Of a DNA stretch of 64,000 nt, positions 29,701 to 37,770 are shown in pieces. The first letter of the stretch is position 1. The number at the start of each line of letters is the position of its first letter. The position numbers and the translations under genes are program-made. The notes under the pieces were generated by a model that searched no databases, was not told the origin of the DNA, and saw nothing but the letters and a program-made list of their open reading frames with translations. Source of the stretch: Flavobacterium urocaniciphilum (lineage in GTDB: Bacteria > Bacteroidota > Bacteroidia > Flavobacteriales > Flavobacteriaceae); NCBI RefSeq assembly GCF_900110615.1, contig NZ_FOEI01000007.1, forward strand, positions 79,484-143,483, given 5' to 3'.

Positions 29701-30975
29701 ACCGAATCAGGTGGTACTTTATTACCGGGATATTTACCAGGATTAGGATTCTTCGGAACGTCACGCCCAACTTTAGGATTCGTATTTGGAGACCAATCGG
29801 ATATTAGATATGAAGCGGCTAAAAGAGGATATTTAACAAGTTATCCTGAATTCAACCAAAGTTTTACGCAAATAAAATCTAAAAAATTAGATTATACGGC
29901 GATGGTGGAATTGTTGCCTGACTTCAAAATTGATATTAATGCAGAACGAAATATAACTGAAAATTATTCGGAACAATATGATGCAATAGATGGAAATTAC
30001 CAATCGAGAGCGCCATTCAACACTGGTAATTTTAGTATTTCTACTGTAATGATTAAAACAGCATTTAAAGCTAGTAACGAAGATGAATCTGAAATTTTCG
30101 ACAGATTCCGTAAGAACCGTTATGCAATGGCAACTCGTTTAGCGGAACAATATTACGGAACTTCAGCTTATGCGTTAGATGCAGATGGTTTCCCTGATGG
30201 ATTTGGAAAAAATAGTCAGCGTGTATTAGTGCCAGCATTCTTATCTGCATATACTGGGACAAAAACATCTTCCGTACAAACAGGATTATTTTCAAATTTC
30301 CCATTACCAAACTGGACAGTTAAGTATACAGGTTTAATGAAACTTAGTTGGTTTAAAGATAACTTCAAACGATTCTCTATTCAACACGGTTACCGCTCTA
30401 GTTATAGTGTTAATGCGTTTAGAAGTAATTTAAATCCTTCGGTAAGAGATCAAAATGATAATATTTTTGCAGATGTAATTACATCAAATGTGAACTTAAC
30501 AGAGCAATTTAATCCATTAGTAAATATAAATTTCGAATTGAAAAACTCGTTTAACATTATGGCTGAAGTTAAAAAAGACAGAAGTTATAACATGAGTTTC
30601 GATAATAACTTATTAACGGAAGTACAAGGTAACGATTATACCTTACGTTTAGGATATAGAATTAAAGGAGTTGAAATCAATTCGAAATTAGCAGATAATG
30701 CACAAGGAGTTATTAAGAGTGATATTAATTTAAAAGCCGATTTTACATTACGTAAAAACATGACAATCGTTCGTTATTTAGATTACGATAATAATCAATT
30801 AGGAGGTGGGCAAAATATTTGGAACTTTAAATTAACTGCCGATTATTCGTTTAGTAAGAATTTTACAGCTATTTTCTTCTATGATCATCAGTTCTCAAAA
30901 GCGGTTATTTCAACAGCATTCCCGTTAACGAACATTCGATCTGGATTTACACTACGCTATAATTTCGGAAATTAA
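23788..30975 (+). CDS. sprA: SprA/Sov, outer-membrane translocon of the type IX secretion system
   Basis: At 2395 residues this is the size of SprA, the giant beta-barrel pore of the T9SS. A TTG start at 23788 gives a signal peptide ending FIYAQ (about 28 residues); the first ATG (23839) would break the signal. Recognisable stretches include YIDDFEGSQSNIDLKSP, WSLASTPIGFG and the repeated MNVNINYDTQSTF-like segments. The C-terminus ends in barrel-like SGFTLRYNFGN. SprA is required for secretion of gliding adhesins and enzymes. It would export the surface proteins at 11973 and 61411. The gene order ruvA-sprA-gcvH appears to be shared with other flavobacteria, from memory. Confidence 0.95.
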   Translation: MNKLFKNIVSKTSISIVMLFASIFIYAQDVPTTPPDSVKTGHSVGKIEIPNPKSILEGYTYDPVTNRYIYTASVDGFNIDYPLILTPEEYEKLVLKERMRKYFQEKTTALDPKKGTDDAKRNLLPRYYVNSKFFEAIFGGNTIDVKPTGSVEIDLGIRFSKQDNPSFSPRNRKTTAFDFNQRISMGLQGKVGTRMNVNINYDTQSTFAFQNLIKLDYTPTEDDILQKIEVGNVSFPISNSLIRGAQSLFGVKAQFQFGKTTFTGVFSEQKSQSRSITTQGGGTIQEFDFFALDYDSDKHYFLSQYFRNNYDKALRNYPVIDSRAQITRIEVWVTNKQNRVTTTDNNLRNIIALQDLGESQLTDGVTPIPDNEVVGIDLALNPTFFDVVANTPSDNKNNKFNPLAIDQAGSFLNSGIREIATASQGFNINSNPASTFSEGIDYSKLENARKLSSSEYTFHPQLGYISLNQKLQNDEVLAVAYQYTVGGEVFQVGEFANDGVESTTVNTSGVPTTQALILKMLKGSLINVSEPSWDLMMKNIYQIPGGNQLQQQDFKFNILYQDPSPLNYITQAGIDPLTPAVENTTLLKVFNLDKLNFTNDPQPNGDGFFDFYPGLTVDTQYGRIIFTTVEPFGKHLFEKLRLNGAESYDGGTYNTNQSKYVFRTLYKSTQAAALQESAKNKFKLKGSFKSTGGDGIPLGAFNVPQGSVVVTAGGRILVEGVDYTVNYQAGRVQILDPALLASNTPIQVSLENNSVFGQQTKRFYGLNVEHKFNDKFLVGGTFLKMTERPFTQKSDYNQESVNNTIVGLNTNFSTEVPFFTRLVNKLPNIETEAPSNLSFRGEFAYLFPNAPKTSNFNGEPTSYIDDFEGSQSNIDLKSPLSWSLASTPIGFGGELNEDDLTYGYKRAKLSWYNIDPVFYTSPPSGIDDNDLSSNKTRRIFSQELFPNIDIPQGQSNVISTLDLTYYPKERGPYNYNPVTASNNQFPAIDAPNNWGGIMRAINTTNFEQSNVEYVQFWLMDPYTGNVGDAANNTNTGTLTINLGEISEDVLKDGRKLYENGLPENGGSQPTVDTNWGKVPASQSLIYAFDTNEGNRTVQDVGLNGLNDSEEKVEYPAFAGLGDASADNYNYYLNTSGTILDRYKNYNGLEGNSPITVTDTNRGNSTLPDVEDINRDNTMNTINAYYKFNIPISPNPVVGQNYVSDVMVTTQTMANGQTTPVKWVQYKIPILEATAANIEGPITDFRTIRFMRMFLSGFSEDVTLRFGTLDLVRGEWRRYVNSLDANDLNVSDDDTGFDVVAINIQENSNRTPIPYVAPPGVDREQLYNNNSVINQNEQSLSLRVYKKDQGLPGLGGLEEDDSRAVFKNVNVDMRQYKKLRMFLHAEALEADAVGDRLQDDQLVAFIRFGNDFTDNFYQVEMPLKVSQFTARSADDVWPAENEIELPLSLLTRIKSLKIAGDGSIVPDVNGIAFLNESDLGSGNDRMNIGIKGNPNFGLIRTLMVGLKNPDPAATGPLRGEVWFNELRMSDMDNKGGYAAVANLDTNLADFATFSATGKLSTIGFGALEEGPNERSREDVKQYDIVSNLNLGQLLPKKWKLVLPFNYAVGEQIITPKYDPLYQDLELKEVLNATSDQAKKDEIENRAIDYTKRTSVNFIGVKKERAEQQKARFYDVENLTLSYSFNEMLHHDFQVQNLIDQQQKSSLDYAYSFKPMSIEPFKKNKFFKKNGYYKLFSDMNFNFLPSNISFSSNIMRQFNRQQFRLIDVQGIAIDPLYRRNYFFNYQYGVNFPITRSLKVNYTAANNNIVRNYFDSNKNPINELDIWDDYWNFGDPNTHNQQLLVNYDLPINKIPVLSFVKSSYVYTGDYSWQRSSDAFATFQALDGTVYQLGNTIQNANSHKINAALDMNTFYKYIGLTAKKQKKPAVPKTAPKPGEKVTNTVPKQNQTEERSGFAKFGIGLLTSVKNIQVNYTESGGTLLPGYLPGLGFFGTSRPTLGFVFGDQSDIRYEAAKRGYLTSYPEFNQSFTQIKSKKLDYTAMVELLPDFKIDINAERNITENYSEQYDAIDGNYQSRAPFNTGNFSISTVMIKTAFKASNEDESEIFDRFRKNRYAMATRLAEQYYGTSAYALDADGFPDGFGKNSQRVLVPAFLSAYTGTKTSSVQTGLFSNFPLPNWTVKYTGLMKLSWFKDNFKRFSIQHGYRSSYSVNAFRSNLNPSVRDQNDNIFADVITSNVNLTEQFNPLVNINFELKNSFNIMAEVKKDRSYNMSFDNNLLTEVQGNDYTLRLGYRIKGVEINSKLADNAQGVIKSDINLKADFTLRKNMTIVRYLDYDNNQLGGGQNIWNFKLTADYSFSKNFTAIFFYDHQFSKAVISTAFPLTNIRSGFTLRYNFGN

Positions 30976-31012
30976 AAAATGAAAATTTATAGCAAATTTT
31001 AAGAATATCAAT

Positions 31013-31020
31013 TACATTTG
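31013..31020 (+). promoter_or_regulatory. -7 promoter box for gcvH
   Basis: TACATTTG fits TAnnTTTG and lies 28 bases before the gcvH ATG, in the 73-bp gap after sprA. Confidence 0.5.
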
Positions 31021-31048
31021 TCAAAAAATATAAAACACAATTATTAAA

Positions 31049-31429
31049 ATGAATATACCAGCAAATTTAAAGTACACAAAAGACCACGAGTGGGTATCTA
31101 TTGATGGAGATGTAGCAACTGTAGGAATTACTGATTTTGCTCAAAGAGAATTAGGAGATATTGTTTATGTTGAAGTAGAAACTTTAGACCAAACTTTAGA
31201 TAAAGATGAGGTTTTTGGAACTGTTGAAGCGGTTAAAACAGTATCAGATTTATTCTTACCATTAAGTGGTGAAATTATTGAATTCAACGACGATTTAGAA
31301 TCTAATCCTGAAACTGTAAATTCTGATCCTTATGGAGCAGGTTGGATGGTTAAAGTAAAAATTGCTAACCCAGCTGAAGTTTCAGAATTATTATCTAGTG
31401 AAGATTATACAGCACTTATCGGAGCATAA
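31049..31429 (+). CDS. gcvH: Glycine cleavage system H protein
   Basis: The 126-residue protein has the H-protein fold signature, with lipoyl-attachment Lys63 in [13 protein letters not shown] and the C-terminal [10 protein letters not shown] segment. It shuttles the aminomethyl group of glycine between the P, T and L proteins. None of those partners is in this window. The VanZ-like gene overlaps its end. Confidence 0.96.
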   Translation: MNIPANLKYTKDHEWVSIDGDVATVGITDFAQRELGDIVYVEVETLDQTLDKDEVFGTVEAVKTVSDLFLPLSGEIIEFNDDLESNPETVNSDPYGAGWMVKVKIANPAEVSELLSSEDYTALIGA

Positions 31430-31775
31430 ATTATTTAAAGTATTGGCCGTTATTTGGACCATTACTATTTTGTATTTATGTTTATCAGATTCGCCTAATG
31501 TTCCTAATTTTAAATTGCCCTTTAAAGACAAAATAGTTCACTTTAGTTTCTATTTTATGTTCGTTTTTTTATGGGTTAAAAGCTTCGAAAACAAAACTTT
31601 TAAAAAAGGTTTAATCGTTTTATTTCTTGCCATACTTTTAGGAATTAGTATAGAATTTTTACAAGAAAATTTTACAGTACATCGAACTTATGATAATTAC
31701 GATATTTTAGCCAATACACTTGGCGGCTTATTCAGCTTTTTACTCGTAATTAAGTTTCATCTGATAAAAAACTAA
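31398..31775 (+). CDS. VanZ-like family membrane protein
   Basis: The protein has about four hydrophobic segments and the VanZ-family pattern: [25 protein letters not shown], and the conserved ending [16 protein letters not shown]. The start is uncertain. Candidates are GTG 31398 (125 residues, overlapping gcvH) and TTG 31443 (110 residues); no ATG is available upstream of the first helix. Function in Bacteroidota is unknown. The gene is closed by a strong terminator. Confidence 0.78.
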   Translation: MKIIQHLSEHKLFKVLAVIWTITILYLCLSDSPNVPNFKLPFKDKIVHFSFYFMFVFLWVKSFENKTFKKGLIVLFLAILLGISIEFLQENFTVHRTYDNYDILANTLGGLFSFLLVIKFHLIKN

Positions 31776-31777
31776 AT

Positions 31778-31807
31778 AAAAATCTCACTTTATGTGAGAT
31801 TTTTTTA
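31778..31807 (+). terminator. Terminator after the VanZ-like gene
   Basis: AAAAATCTCAC pairs with GTGAGATTTTT across a 5-base loop, followed by a T-run. It lies just before deoC and rules out the longer deoC frame that would start at GTG 31794 inside the hairpin. Confidence 0.9.
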
Positions 31808-31829
31808 TTTTTACCGATATTTGAATACC

Positions 31830-32573
31830 ATGAACATTAAAGCTTATTTAGATTCCACGTATTTGAAAACTGCTCAGCAGGCACAGCTTTCCGAAAAGGA
31901 AAACAACAAAATGATAGAAAACTGCATTTTGGAAGCCATTAAAGAACAGTTTAAATTGGTTATGATACGACCAAATAAAGTGGCTATGGCTAAAAAATTA
32001 CTAGCCGAAAACGAATCTAAAGTTTTAATTGGTACAGTAATCGGTTTTCATGAAGGAACCAATACCATCGAAGAAAAATTAGCTGAGGCTGAAAAAGCCA
32101 TCAAAGATGGCGCAGATGAATTGGATTTTGTAGTCAATTTTGAAGCGTTTAAAGAAGGTGAAATTGATTTAGTAAAGGTTGAGGTTTTAAAAGGTACTTT
32201 TTTAGCTTTACAGCACCATAAAACCGTAAAGTGGATTATTGAAACCGCAGCTTTAAACGGAGCGCAGATTATTCAACTAACCACACTTATTAAAAATGTT
32301 GTGGTAGCTAATTTCAAAGAAAATGAATTTGAAAGAGTATTTGTTAAATCGTCAACCGGATTTTATAAAACCATTGACGGCTCACCAAACGGAGCAACCA
32401 TTCCGGCTATCATCGCCATGTTAGAAAATGCATGTCCGTTACAAGTGAAAGCTTCAGGCGGAATTAAAAATCAAGAAGAAGCGTTAGAAATGATAAAACT
32501 AGGTGTGAAACGCATCGGAACTTCATCAGCGAAAGCTATTTCTGAAGGTTTAGAATCGGAGGGAAGTTATTAA
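31830..32573 (+). CDS. deoC: Deoxyribose-phosphate aldolase DeoC
   Basis: The start ATG 31830 gives 247 residues; the upstream frame extension lies in a terminator hairpin. The TIM-barrel aldolase motifs are present: ADELDFV with Asp99, Schiff-base Lys173 in FVKSSTGF, and the second Lys207 in VKASGGI. It cleaves 2-deoxyribose-5-phosphate to acetaldehyde and glyceraldehyde-3-phosphate in nucleoside catabolism. Downstream are AGCCAAGTA-type repeats. Confidence 0.93.
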   Translation: MNIKAYLDSTYLKTAQQAQLSEKENNKMIENCILEAIKEQFKLVMIRPNKVAMAKKLLAENESKVLIGTVIGFHEGTNTIEEKLAEAEKAIKDGADELDFVVNFEAFKEGEIDLVKVEVLKGTFLALQHHKTVKWIIETAALNGAQIIQLTTLIKNVVVANFKENEFERVFVKSSTGFYKTIDGSPNGATIPAIIAMLENACPLQVKASGGIKNQEEALEMIKLGVKRIGTSSAKAISEGLESEGSY

Positions 32574-32678
32574 GAGCCAAGTAGAAAAAAGAGTCAAGTA
32601 AAAAGGGAAAAGTTAATAGGCATAAAGCATAAGTATAAAGATCAAGTAAAAATTTAATTACTAAGCGTATTTGTAAAA

Positions 32679-32703
32679 GATTGCTTCGTAAACTCGCAAT
32701 AAC
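32679..32703 (+). repeat. Dispersed repeat (GATTGCTTCG...CTCGCAATAAC) abutting a start codon
   Basis: The stretch GATTGCTTCGTAAACTCGCA and following bases directly precedes the ATG at 32704. A close relative, GATTACTTCGTTCCTCGCAA, lies at 52495-52514, just before the Sco gene start. The ends pair imperfectly (GATTGC/GCAATA). Confidence 0.55.
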
Positions 32704-34788
32704 ATGAAAAAAATAATAAGCACTATTGTATTTCTATTTTCAATAACTGTTTTCTCGCAAAACAATACTGAAAAATTACCACAATTTGAAAATTGTAAAA
32801 CCAAGCCAGAAGACGAAACTTGTTTTTTTGCAACCATTCAAGATCATTTCAAGCAAAATTTCAATAAACAATATACTGCTGAAAAATCTACAATTATTGC
32901 ACTTTTTGCAGTGGATACAATAGGGAAGTTCGAATTACTTTACATCGATGCTGCTTCAGAAGAAATTAAAAATGAAACCAAACGCGTTTTTTCAACTTTA
33001 CCCGTGGTTACGCCATCCACATATAATGGTAAACCCGTTTATGCAAAATATACATTAAAAGTAAATTTTCCTTTTTCTGACGATGAACGAGCAGGTAAAA
33101 AATCGGAAACCGCTTATCAAACAGAAAAAATTACGGCTCAAACCGAACTTACCGAATATGATGATATCAAATACCATGCGTTTGAAAATCCACAATTAAA
33201 AAGCGGATTAAACATTCCGTTCAATCATCAAAAATATGCCGAATTTGAAGCCTATTTAAATCAGGTAGGAGCAAACAGTCATACTGCTGAAAAACCATAT
33301 TCATATAGAGATGTTGCAAAGTATTATAACTTTGAAAAACAATATCAAGCAAAGTATAAAAAAGCTTCTTCATGGTGGGGAAGAAAATTTTGGAATGAAA
33401 ATTTAGTAGAAGTTCAAGGAGATGGCTACTGGTTTTTATTCAACCCAATTTTAGATATTCGTGGAGGAAAAGACTTCGATAGCGAATTAAAAAACACCTT
33501 TGTAAATACGCGAGGAGTAAATATTCAGGCAGGTTTAGGAAAAAACATCACTTTTACTACATCTATTTACGAAAGTCAAGGTCGATTTGCCGATTACTAT
33601 AATGCTTATGCGGTGAGTTTAAAACCATCTGGAGGAAACCCAGGAACGATTCCGGGAGTAGGAATTGCGAAACAATTTAAAGTAGATGCCTTCGATTTCC
33701 CAATGGCAGAAGCTAATATTAAATTTACAGCCAATCAGTTTTTTGATGTACAATTAGGATATGGAAGAAACTTTATTGGAGACGGTTACCGTTCGGTAAT
33801 TCAAGGAGACGCTACTAGTCCGTACCCGTTTATTAAATTCAACACTACTTTCTGGAAAATTAAATATACCAACACGTATATGTTTTTACGTGATATTACA
33901 CCAGAAAACACAGCTGAAAACACCTATGCATCTAAATACATGGCGAACCACTATTTAAGTTGGAACGTAACAAAAAGATGGAACTTAGGTTTGTTTGAAA
34001 GCGTAGTATGGTCGAATACTAACGGAAGAGGTTTCGATCCGAACTTTATTAACCCAATTATTTTCTATAGATCCGTTGAATTTGCATCGTCGCCAAAATC
34101 GGGGAATGCTTTATTAGGATTAACATCTAAATACAAATTTAACAGCCAAATTATGGCTTACGGACAATTTTTAATTGATGAGTTTTCGGTGGGCGATGTA
34201 TCTAAAGGCAATAAAAGTTGGAAAAATAAATTCGGTTACCAAATTGGAGCTAAATATTTCAACGCCTTCAATATTGAAAACTTAACGCTACAAGCAGAAT
34301 ACAATATTGTTCGTCCGTATGTATATTCACACAGTGCAACACTTACCAATTATACGCACAACAACCAAAGTATGGGACATGCTTGGGGGGCGAATTTTAA
34401 AGAAATTATCGGAATTGCGCGTTATAACAAAAACAGATATTTTGCTCAGGCTAAATTAATTTACGGACAAAAAGGGTACGATTATACAGACGGAACCAAT
34501 AACTTTAACTATGGAGGTAACTTGTTTATTCCGTACGATAGCGATGTAAATCCGCGTCCGTATGATGAAGGTGCTTTTGCCGGACAAGGAAATACGACAA
34601 CCATTTTAATTGGCGATTTCACAGCAGGTTATATTATCAACCCAAATTCAAACTTAAAAGTATTTGCTAACGTAATTCATAGAAGTTTCGACCCAACGAA
34701 AACATCGGCTACTTTTGAAAAATCGAATACTACTTGGTTGTCTGTAGGTATTTCTACTGACTTGTTTAACTGGTATTTTGATTATTAG
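32704..34788 (+). CDS. Outer-membrane protein, RemB-like gliding motility protein
   Basis: The 694-residue protein has a signal peptide ending TVFSQ (about 19 residues). An N-terminal domain of about 100 residues resembles a TonB C-terminal fold (ALFAVDTIGKFELLY, YAKYTLKVNFPF). A long beta-rich barrel region follows, ending in WLSVGISTDLFNWYFDY with terminal aromatic residues. From memory this matches the RemB-type gliding-associated outer-membrane proteins of Flavobacterium, but I could not align it. The position after deoC fits that recollection. A dispersed repeat lies immediately before the start. Confidence 0.68.
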   Translation: MKKIISTIVFLFSITVFSQNNTEKLPQFENCKTKPEDETCFFATIQDHFKQNFNKQYTAEKSTIIALFAVDTIGKFELLYIDAASEEIKNETKRVFSTLPVVTPSTYNGKPVYAKYTLKVNFPFSDDERAGKKSETAYQTEKITAQTELTEYDDIKYHAFENPQLKSGLNIPFNHQKYAEFEAYLNQVGANSHTAEKPYSYRDVAKYYNFEKQYQAKYKKASSWWGRKFWNENLVEVQGDGYWFLFNPILDIRGGKDFDSELKNTFVNTRGVNIQAGLGKNITFTTSIYESQGRFADYYNAYAVSLKPSGGNPGTIPGVGIAKQFKVDAFDFPMAEANIKFTANQFFDVQLGYGRNFIGDGYRSVIQGDATSPYPFIKFNTTFWKIKYTNTYMFLRDITPENTAENTYASKYMANHYLSWNVTKRWNLGLFESVVWSNTNGRGFDPNFINPIIFYRSVEFASSPKSGNALLGLTSKYKFNSQIMAYGQFLIDEFSVGDVSKGNKSWKNKFGYQIGAKYFNAFNIENLTLQAEYNIVRPYVYSHSATLTNYTHNNQSMGHAWGANFKEIIGIARYNKNRYFAQAKLIYGQKGYDYTDGTNNFNYGGNLFIPYDSDVNPRPYDEGAFAGQGNTTTILIGDFTAGYIINPNSNLKVFANVIHRSFDPTKTSATFEKSNTTWLSVGISTDLFNWYFDY

Positions 34789-34810
34789 AATAGTGTTTTA
34801 CTAACGAAAT

Positions 34811-34845
34811 AAGACCTGACAAGTTTTTGAAACCTGCATGGTCTT
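34811..34845 (+). terminator. Imperfect hairpin after the RemB-like gene
   Basis: AAGACC pairs with GGTCTT around AAGTTTTTGAAACC, giving an imperfect inverted repeat. The T-tract after the stem is weak (TATAC). It resembles a dispersed CCTGACAAGTTT-type repeat and may act as a terminator. Confidence 0.45.
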
Positions 34846-34853
34846 TATACTAG

Positions 34854-35105
34854 ATGAAAAAATTTTTGAGATACTTTATTTGCATAGTTATAGCTTTTAT
34901 TATAAGCTGGCTTATGTATTTAATTACCTTTTTGTTTATTGAATATGTAATGCCTTCTAAAAGATATAATGAAAATGGAGAACCAGAATTTGTTATGCCT
35001 ACTCTTGCTATTTTAGGTGGATTTATAATTGCAATTTTAGTTTTTATTTTTACAAGTAGAAAGTTAAATACTATGCTTAAAAATAAAGTGGATGGAAAAG
35101 TATAA
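34854..35105 (+). CDS. Small hypothetical membrane protein
   Basis: The 83-residue protein has two hydrophobic helices (about 5-30 and 50-70) and a short charged loop (PSKRYNENGEPEF). No family was recognised. It faces a convergent gene ending 8 bp away and marks the left edge of the accessory island. Confidence 0.55.
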   Translation: MKKFLRYFICIVIAFIISWLMYLITFLFIEYVMPSKRYNENGEPEFVMPTLAILGGFIIAILVFIFTSRKLNTMLKNKVDGKV

Positions 35106-35112
35106 TGTTACT

Positions 35113-36243
35113 TCATTCAAACTCATTTAACCCGTATAAAATTTCTTTCATTTTGGTGCCGTTAATTTCTACAGGTTTATAGGCGATGTTAAATTTGTCT
35201 ATGGCTAAGTCTATGTCTGTTTTTAGTTTTTTGTATTCTAATGGGAGTTTGGTTTCACATTGTTTTTCGTTTTCATAACTATTCAGTATTACTTTAAATT
35301 TCTCATAAAACTTTCCGCCCTGATCTATAAAGTTATTATACATAGTAATAAATTGAAGTAATCTGTCAATAGGGAATTCTAAATTCACTTGCATTTTATA
35401 CTGTTGAGTTCCAGTTGTTGTTTTCATTTTGGATAAATATTCTTCCATTTTTACAGTTACATTTTCCCAATCGTCGTTAGTTCTACATTGTTCTAATGTG
35501 GTAAAATAATTTATAGGTTTTGTATAATCTTTAAATAAGAGTTCAATTTCACTTTTCATCTTATCATTACTTTTTTGTAAAAAAGCCGTTTCAAAATAAA
35601 TAGTATTTAAATCATTTTGCATTCGTAAAGTAAAATCTAAAACACATTCGATGTTCATTAATTCTTTTTCCTTTTCATCTTTAGAAAGGGATGAATTTAG
35701 CATATTCGTAAATGTTTGTATTACAGATACAATGGTATTGGTTCCTAAAATAGATGTTAAATCTAATCCTGTTTTTTTGTCTTTTTTAGAACTAACTAAG
35801 TTTTTTAGTTTTTCAAATTCAGGATATTGGTTAGGATTTGAAATTTTATTTATTTCATTAAAAGTCCTTATTGAAGAAAAATGATGGTCTAAACTCAATA
35901 CTTTTTCATACAGGATTTTAATTATTTGTAACCCTTTAATGTATCTAATTTTAGATATATCACTTGTATTATCTTTTTTTAATTGGAGTAAATCATAATT
36001 AAGTTTATCCTTTTCAATTAATAAATCAATTTTCTTTTTTCTTTTTTTTGTGGTGAAGATTGAGTTGTTAATTTCGTTTAATCTTGCCAATTTACTACTA
36101 ATTAAAATTTCATATTTTAAATTAATTGTATGTATTTCATCATGTAATTCTGAAATAATCAAATTTGGATCTTTATCAATAGTATTTGAAAAAGAATAAT
36201 TGCAAATGAATATTATAAAATATCTAATTAATAGTTTTGGCAT
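35113..36243 (-). CDS. Hypothetical secreted, coiled-coil-rich protein
   Basis: The 376-residue protein has an N-terminal hydrophobic signal (LIRYFIIFICNYSFSN) and a mostly helical, Lys/Glu-rich body with coiled-coil-like stretches, notably residues 30-95 (IHTINLKYEILISSKL and TTKKRKKKIDLL). No catalytic motif or known family was recognised. It lies 7 bp downstream of the 147-residue gene on the same strand, so the two probably form an operon. Confidence 0.6.
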   Translation of the reverse strand: MPKLLIRYFIIFICNYSFSNTIDKDPNLIISELHDEIHTINLKYEILISSKLARLNEINNSIFTTKKRKKKIDLLIEKDKLNYDLLQLKKDNTSDISKIRYIKGLQIIKILYEKVLSLDHHFSSIRTFNEINKISNPNQYPEFEKLKNLVSSKKDKKTGLDLTSILGTNTIVSVIQTFTNMLNSSLSKDEKEKELMNIECVLDFTLRMQNDLNTIYFETAFLQKSNDKMKSEIELLFKDYTKPINYFTTLEQCRTNDDWENVTVKMEEYLSKMKTTTGTQQYKMQVNLEFPIDRLLQFITMYNNFIDQGGKFYEKFKVILNSYENEKQCETKLPLEYKKLKTDIDLAIDKFNIAYKPVEINGTKMKEILYGLNEFE

Positions 36244-36250
36244 ATATAGA

Positions 36251-36694
36251 TTAAATTTTATTTGTCAATTTTAATATTATAATGGCTTTGTTTTCTATAA
36301 TTTTAATTGGATATGATTCTTTTAAAATGATTGAATTTTGTGGATTAATTTCTAATAGTTTACAAGTTTCAATTTTTAATTGAAAATTGTAATCTTGCCT
36401 AAAGAAAAAAGTATCTGACTCAGAAATATATTGAATTTCTTTACCAAAAATATTCTTTTGTTCATCAATTGTTAATTCCTTGATATTAATTACAAATAGA
36501 AGTTCATTTTCTGTAATTTTTTGAAGTGAATATTTATTTGAAATTTGTTTTGAATTAGGATTAGTTTCAATGGTGCAAAAGCTTAACCCACCATTGCAAT
36601 CTTTTCCTCTTATATCTATGTTTAATGAATTGTAAATTGTTTGAGAATAAGAATATATAGATAAGAAAAATAATAGTAAACTTAGTTTTTTCAT
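36251..36694 (-). CDS. Hypothetical secreted protein
   Basis: The 147-residue protein has a signal peptide ending YSYSQ (about 18 residues). It has two cysteines in the segment DCNGGLSFCTIE and a beta-rich remainder. No family was recognised. It is probably co-transcribed with the gene at 35113-36243. Confidence 0.55.
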   Translation of the reverse strand: MKKLSLLLFFLSIYSYSQTIYNSLNIDIRGKDCNGGLSFCTIETNPNSKQISNKYSLQKITENELLFVINIKELTIDEQKNIFGKEIQYISESDTFFFRQDYNFQLKIETCKLLEINPQNSIILKESYPIKIIENKAIIILKLTNKI

Positions 36695-36720
36695 ATTGAT
36701 TTATTTAAAGGATTAATTTA

Positions 36721-36750
36721 TTAAAAGCGGTAAAAACTTACCGCTTTTAA
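36721..36750. terminator. Perfect inverted repeat, probable terminator
   Basis: TTAAAAGCGGTAA at 36721-36733 pairs perfectly with TTACCGCTTTTAA at 36738-36750 across a 4-base loop. It lies between two minus-strand genes, downstream of the TraB-like gene, and could terminate it. Confidence 0.65.
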
Positions 36751-36887
36751 ATCTTAACTAAACAAAAAAAATAGATTAATAAAGTGAATAAATAAAAAAG
36801 ATCCATTTAATGTTTATATGGCATATAATTGATTATTGTTTTTTGGACTGGATCTTTTTGTTAACAAACCACATTTAAACTCTTATT

Positions 36888-36922
36888 AATCTTCAAATCC
36901 AACAGGATTAGATTTGAAGATT
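36888..36922. repeat. Hairpin downstream of the TraB-like gene
   Basis: AATCTTCAAATC pairs with GATTTGAAGATT around an 11-base loop, 20 bp beyond the stop of the gene at 36943. There is no long T-run on the minus strand, so it may be a weak terminator or an mRNA-stabilising stem. Confidence 0.5.
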
Positions 36923-36942
36923 GGTTTTTGAAGTTAAAGTGC

Positions 36943-37704
36943 TTAATCAATAATTTTATAGCCTAGTTTTTGTAAACTGTCTTTAATTCCTATAAAGTGT
37001 GCTTTACCATAAATTATGGCAATTTTTGATTTTTCTTCTTTTAGTATGTGAGATATGACGCTATTGTTTCTTTCTGTTTTCATTAATTCATCATAAATTT
37101 TTGTGTCTGTCTTAGTATTGCACGTAGATTTGTCATAAAATTTTGTTTCATAATCACATGGTTCAAGTATTATTTTACCATATTTATCTTCATATATTTC
37201 TAATAATTTTTCTACAGTTAAATCAGAATTTATTGCATTTTTTTGTGAAAGACCAAATTCTGTATAAGTCGGTTGTTTTATTAAATTTTCTTTTATTTTT
37301 ATTCCTTTTTCTTTAAATAAATTTAAATAATCAGAATTTAAGTTTTTAGAGACTAATGGACTGCCTAATACTTTTCTAAATTTATAGGATAATTCAATTA
37401 AAGCTATTGAATCTTCTTTAGTTAAATTTGTTTTACCAGCAAATTTTGAACTGATTCCTTCAATGTAAAATAAGTAATCTTTCTTTAATAAGGAGTCTAC
37501 TTTTAATTTTACATCATTATAAAACTCTTCTTTTCCTATATGATGCATTCCAAATAATACTATTTCTTTATCACCATTAGATATTTTTTCTAATTTTAAT
37601 TTTTTGTCAAAAACACCTACTCTTTTGAAGTATTGGTTAACTAAGTATGATTTACAAGAAACTGAAAGTGTTAAAATAATGAGGAATTGTATGATTTTTT
37701 TCAT
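36943..37704 (-). CDS. TraB/PrgY/GumN-like lipoprotein (tentative)
   Basis: The 253-residue protein has a lipoprotein signal ending SVSC (Cys17). Near the start of the mature part is FGMHHIGKEEFY, and near the C-terminus IAIIYGKAHFIGIKDSL; an internal Glu lies in YIEGISSK. Paired GxxHxG motifs with an intervening Glu are the pattern of the TraB/PrgY/GumN and ChaN-like families, some of which bind metals or act as proteases. The assignment is by motif only. Its role in this island is unknown. Confidence 0.5.
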   Translation of the reverse strand: MKKIIQFLIILTLSVSCKSYLVNQYFKRVGVFDKKLKLEKISNGDKEIVLFGMHHIGKEEFYNDVKLKVDSLLKKDYLFYIEGISSKFAGKTNLTKEDSIALIELSYKFRKVLGSPLVSKNLNSDYLNLFKEKGIKIKENLIKQPTYTEFGLSQKNAINSDLTVEKLLEIYEDKYGKIILEPCDYETKFYDKSTCNTKTDTKIYDELMKTERNNSVISHILKEEKSKIAIIYGKAHFIGIKDSLQKLGYKIID

Positions 37705-37731
37705 TTATTAAAGTTTTTATTGAATTTTAAT

Positions 37732-37763
37732 AACAGGTGTTTATGTGAAAACAAACACCTGTT
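37732..37763. terminator. Hairpin between two minus-strand genes
   Basis: AACAGGTGTTT pairs with AAACACCTGTT across a 10-base loop, just past the stop of the gene at 37771-38310. The following bases on the minus strand are A/T-rich but not a pure T-run. Likely the terminator of that gene. Confidence 0.6.
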
Positions 37764-37770
37764 TAAATTG

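Noticed and set aside
31794..31829. Longer deoC frame starting at GTG 31794
   Set aside because: The codons lie inside a terminator hairpin; ATG 31830 gives a normal DeoC start.
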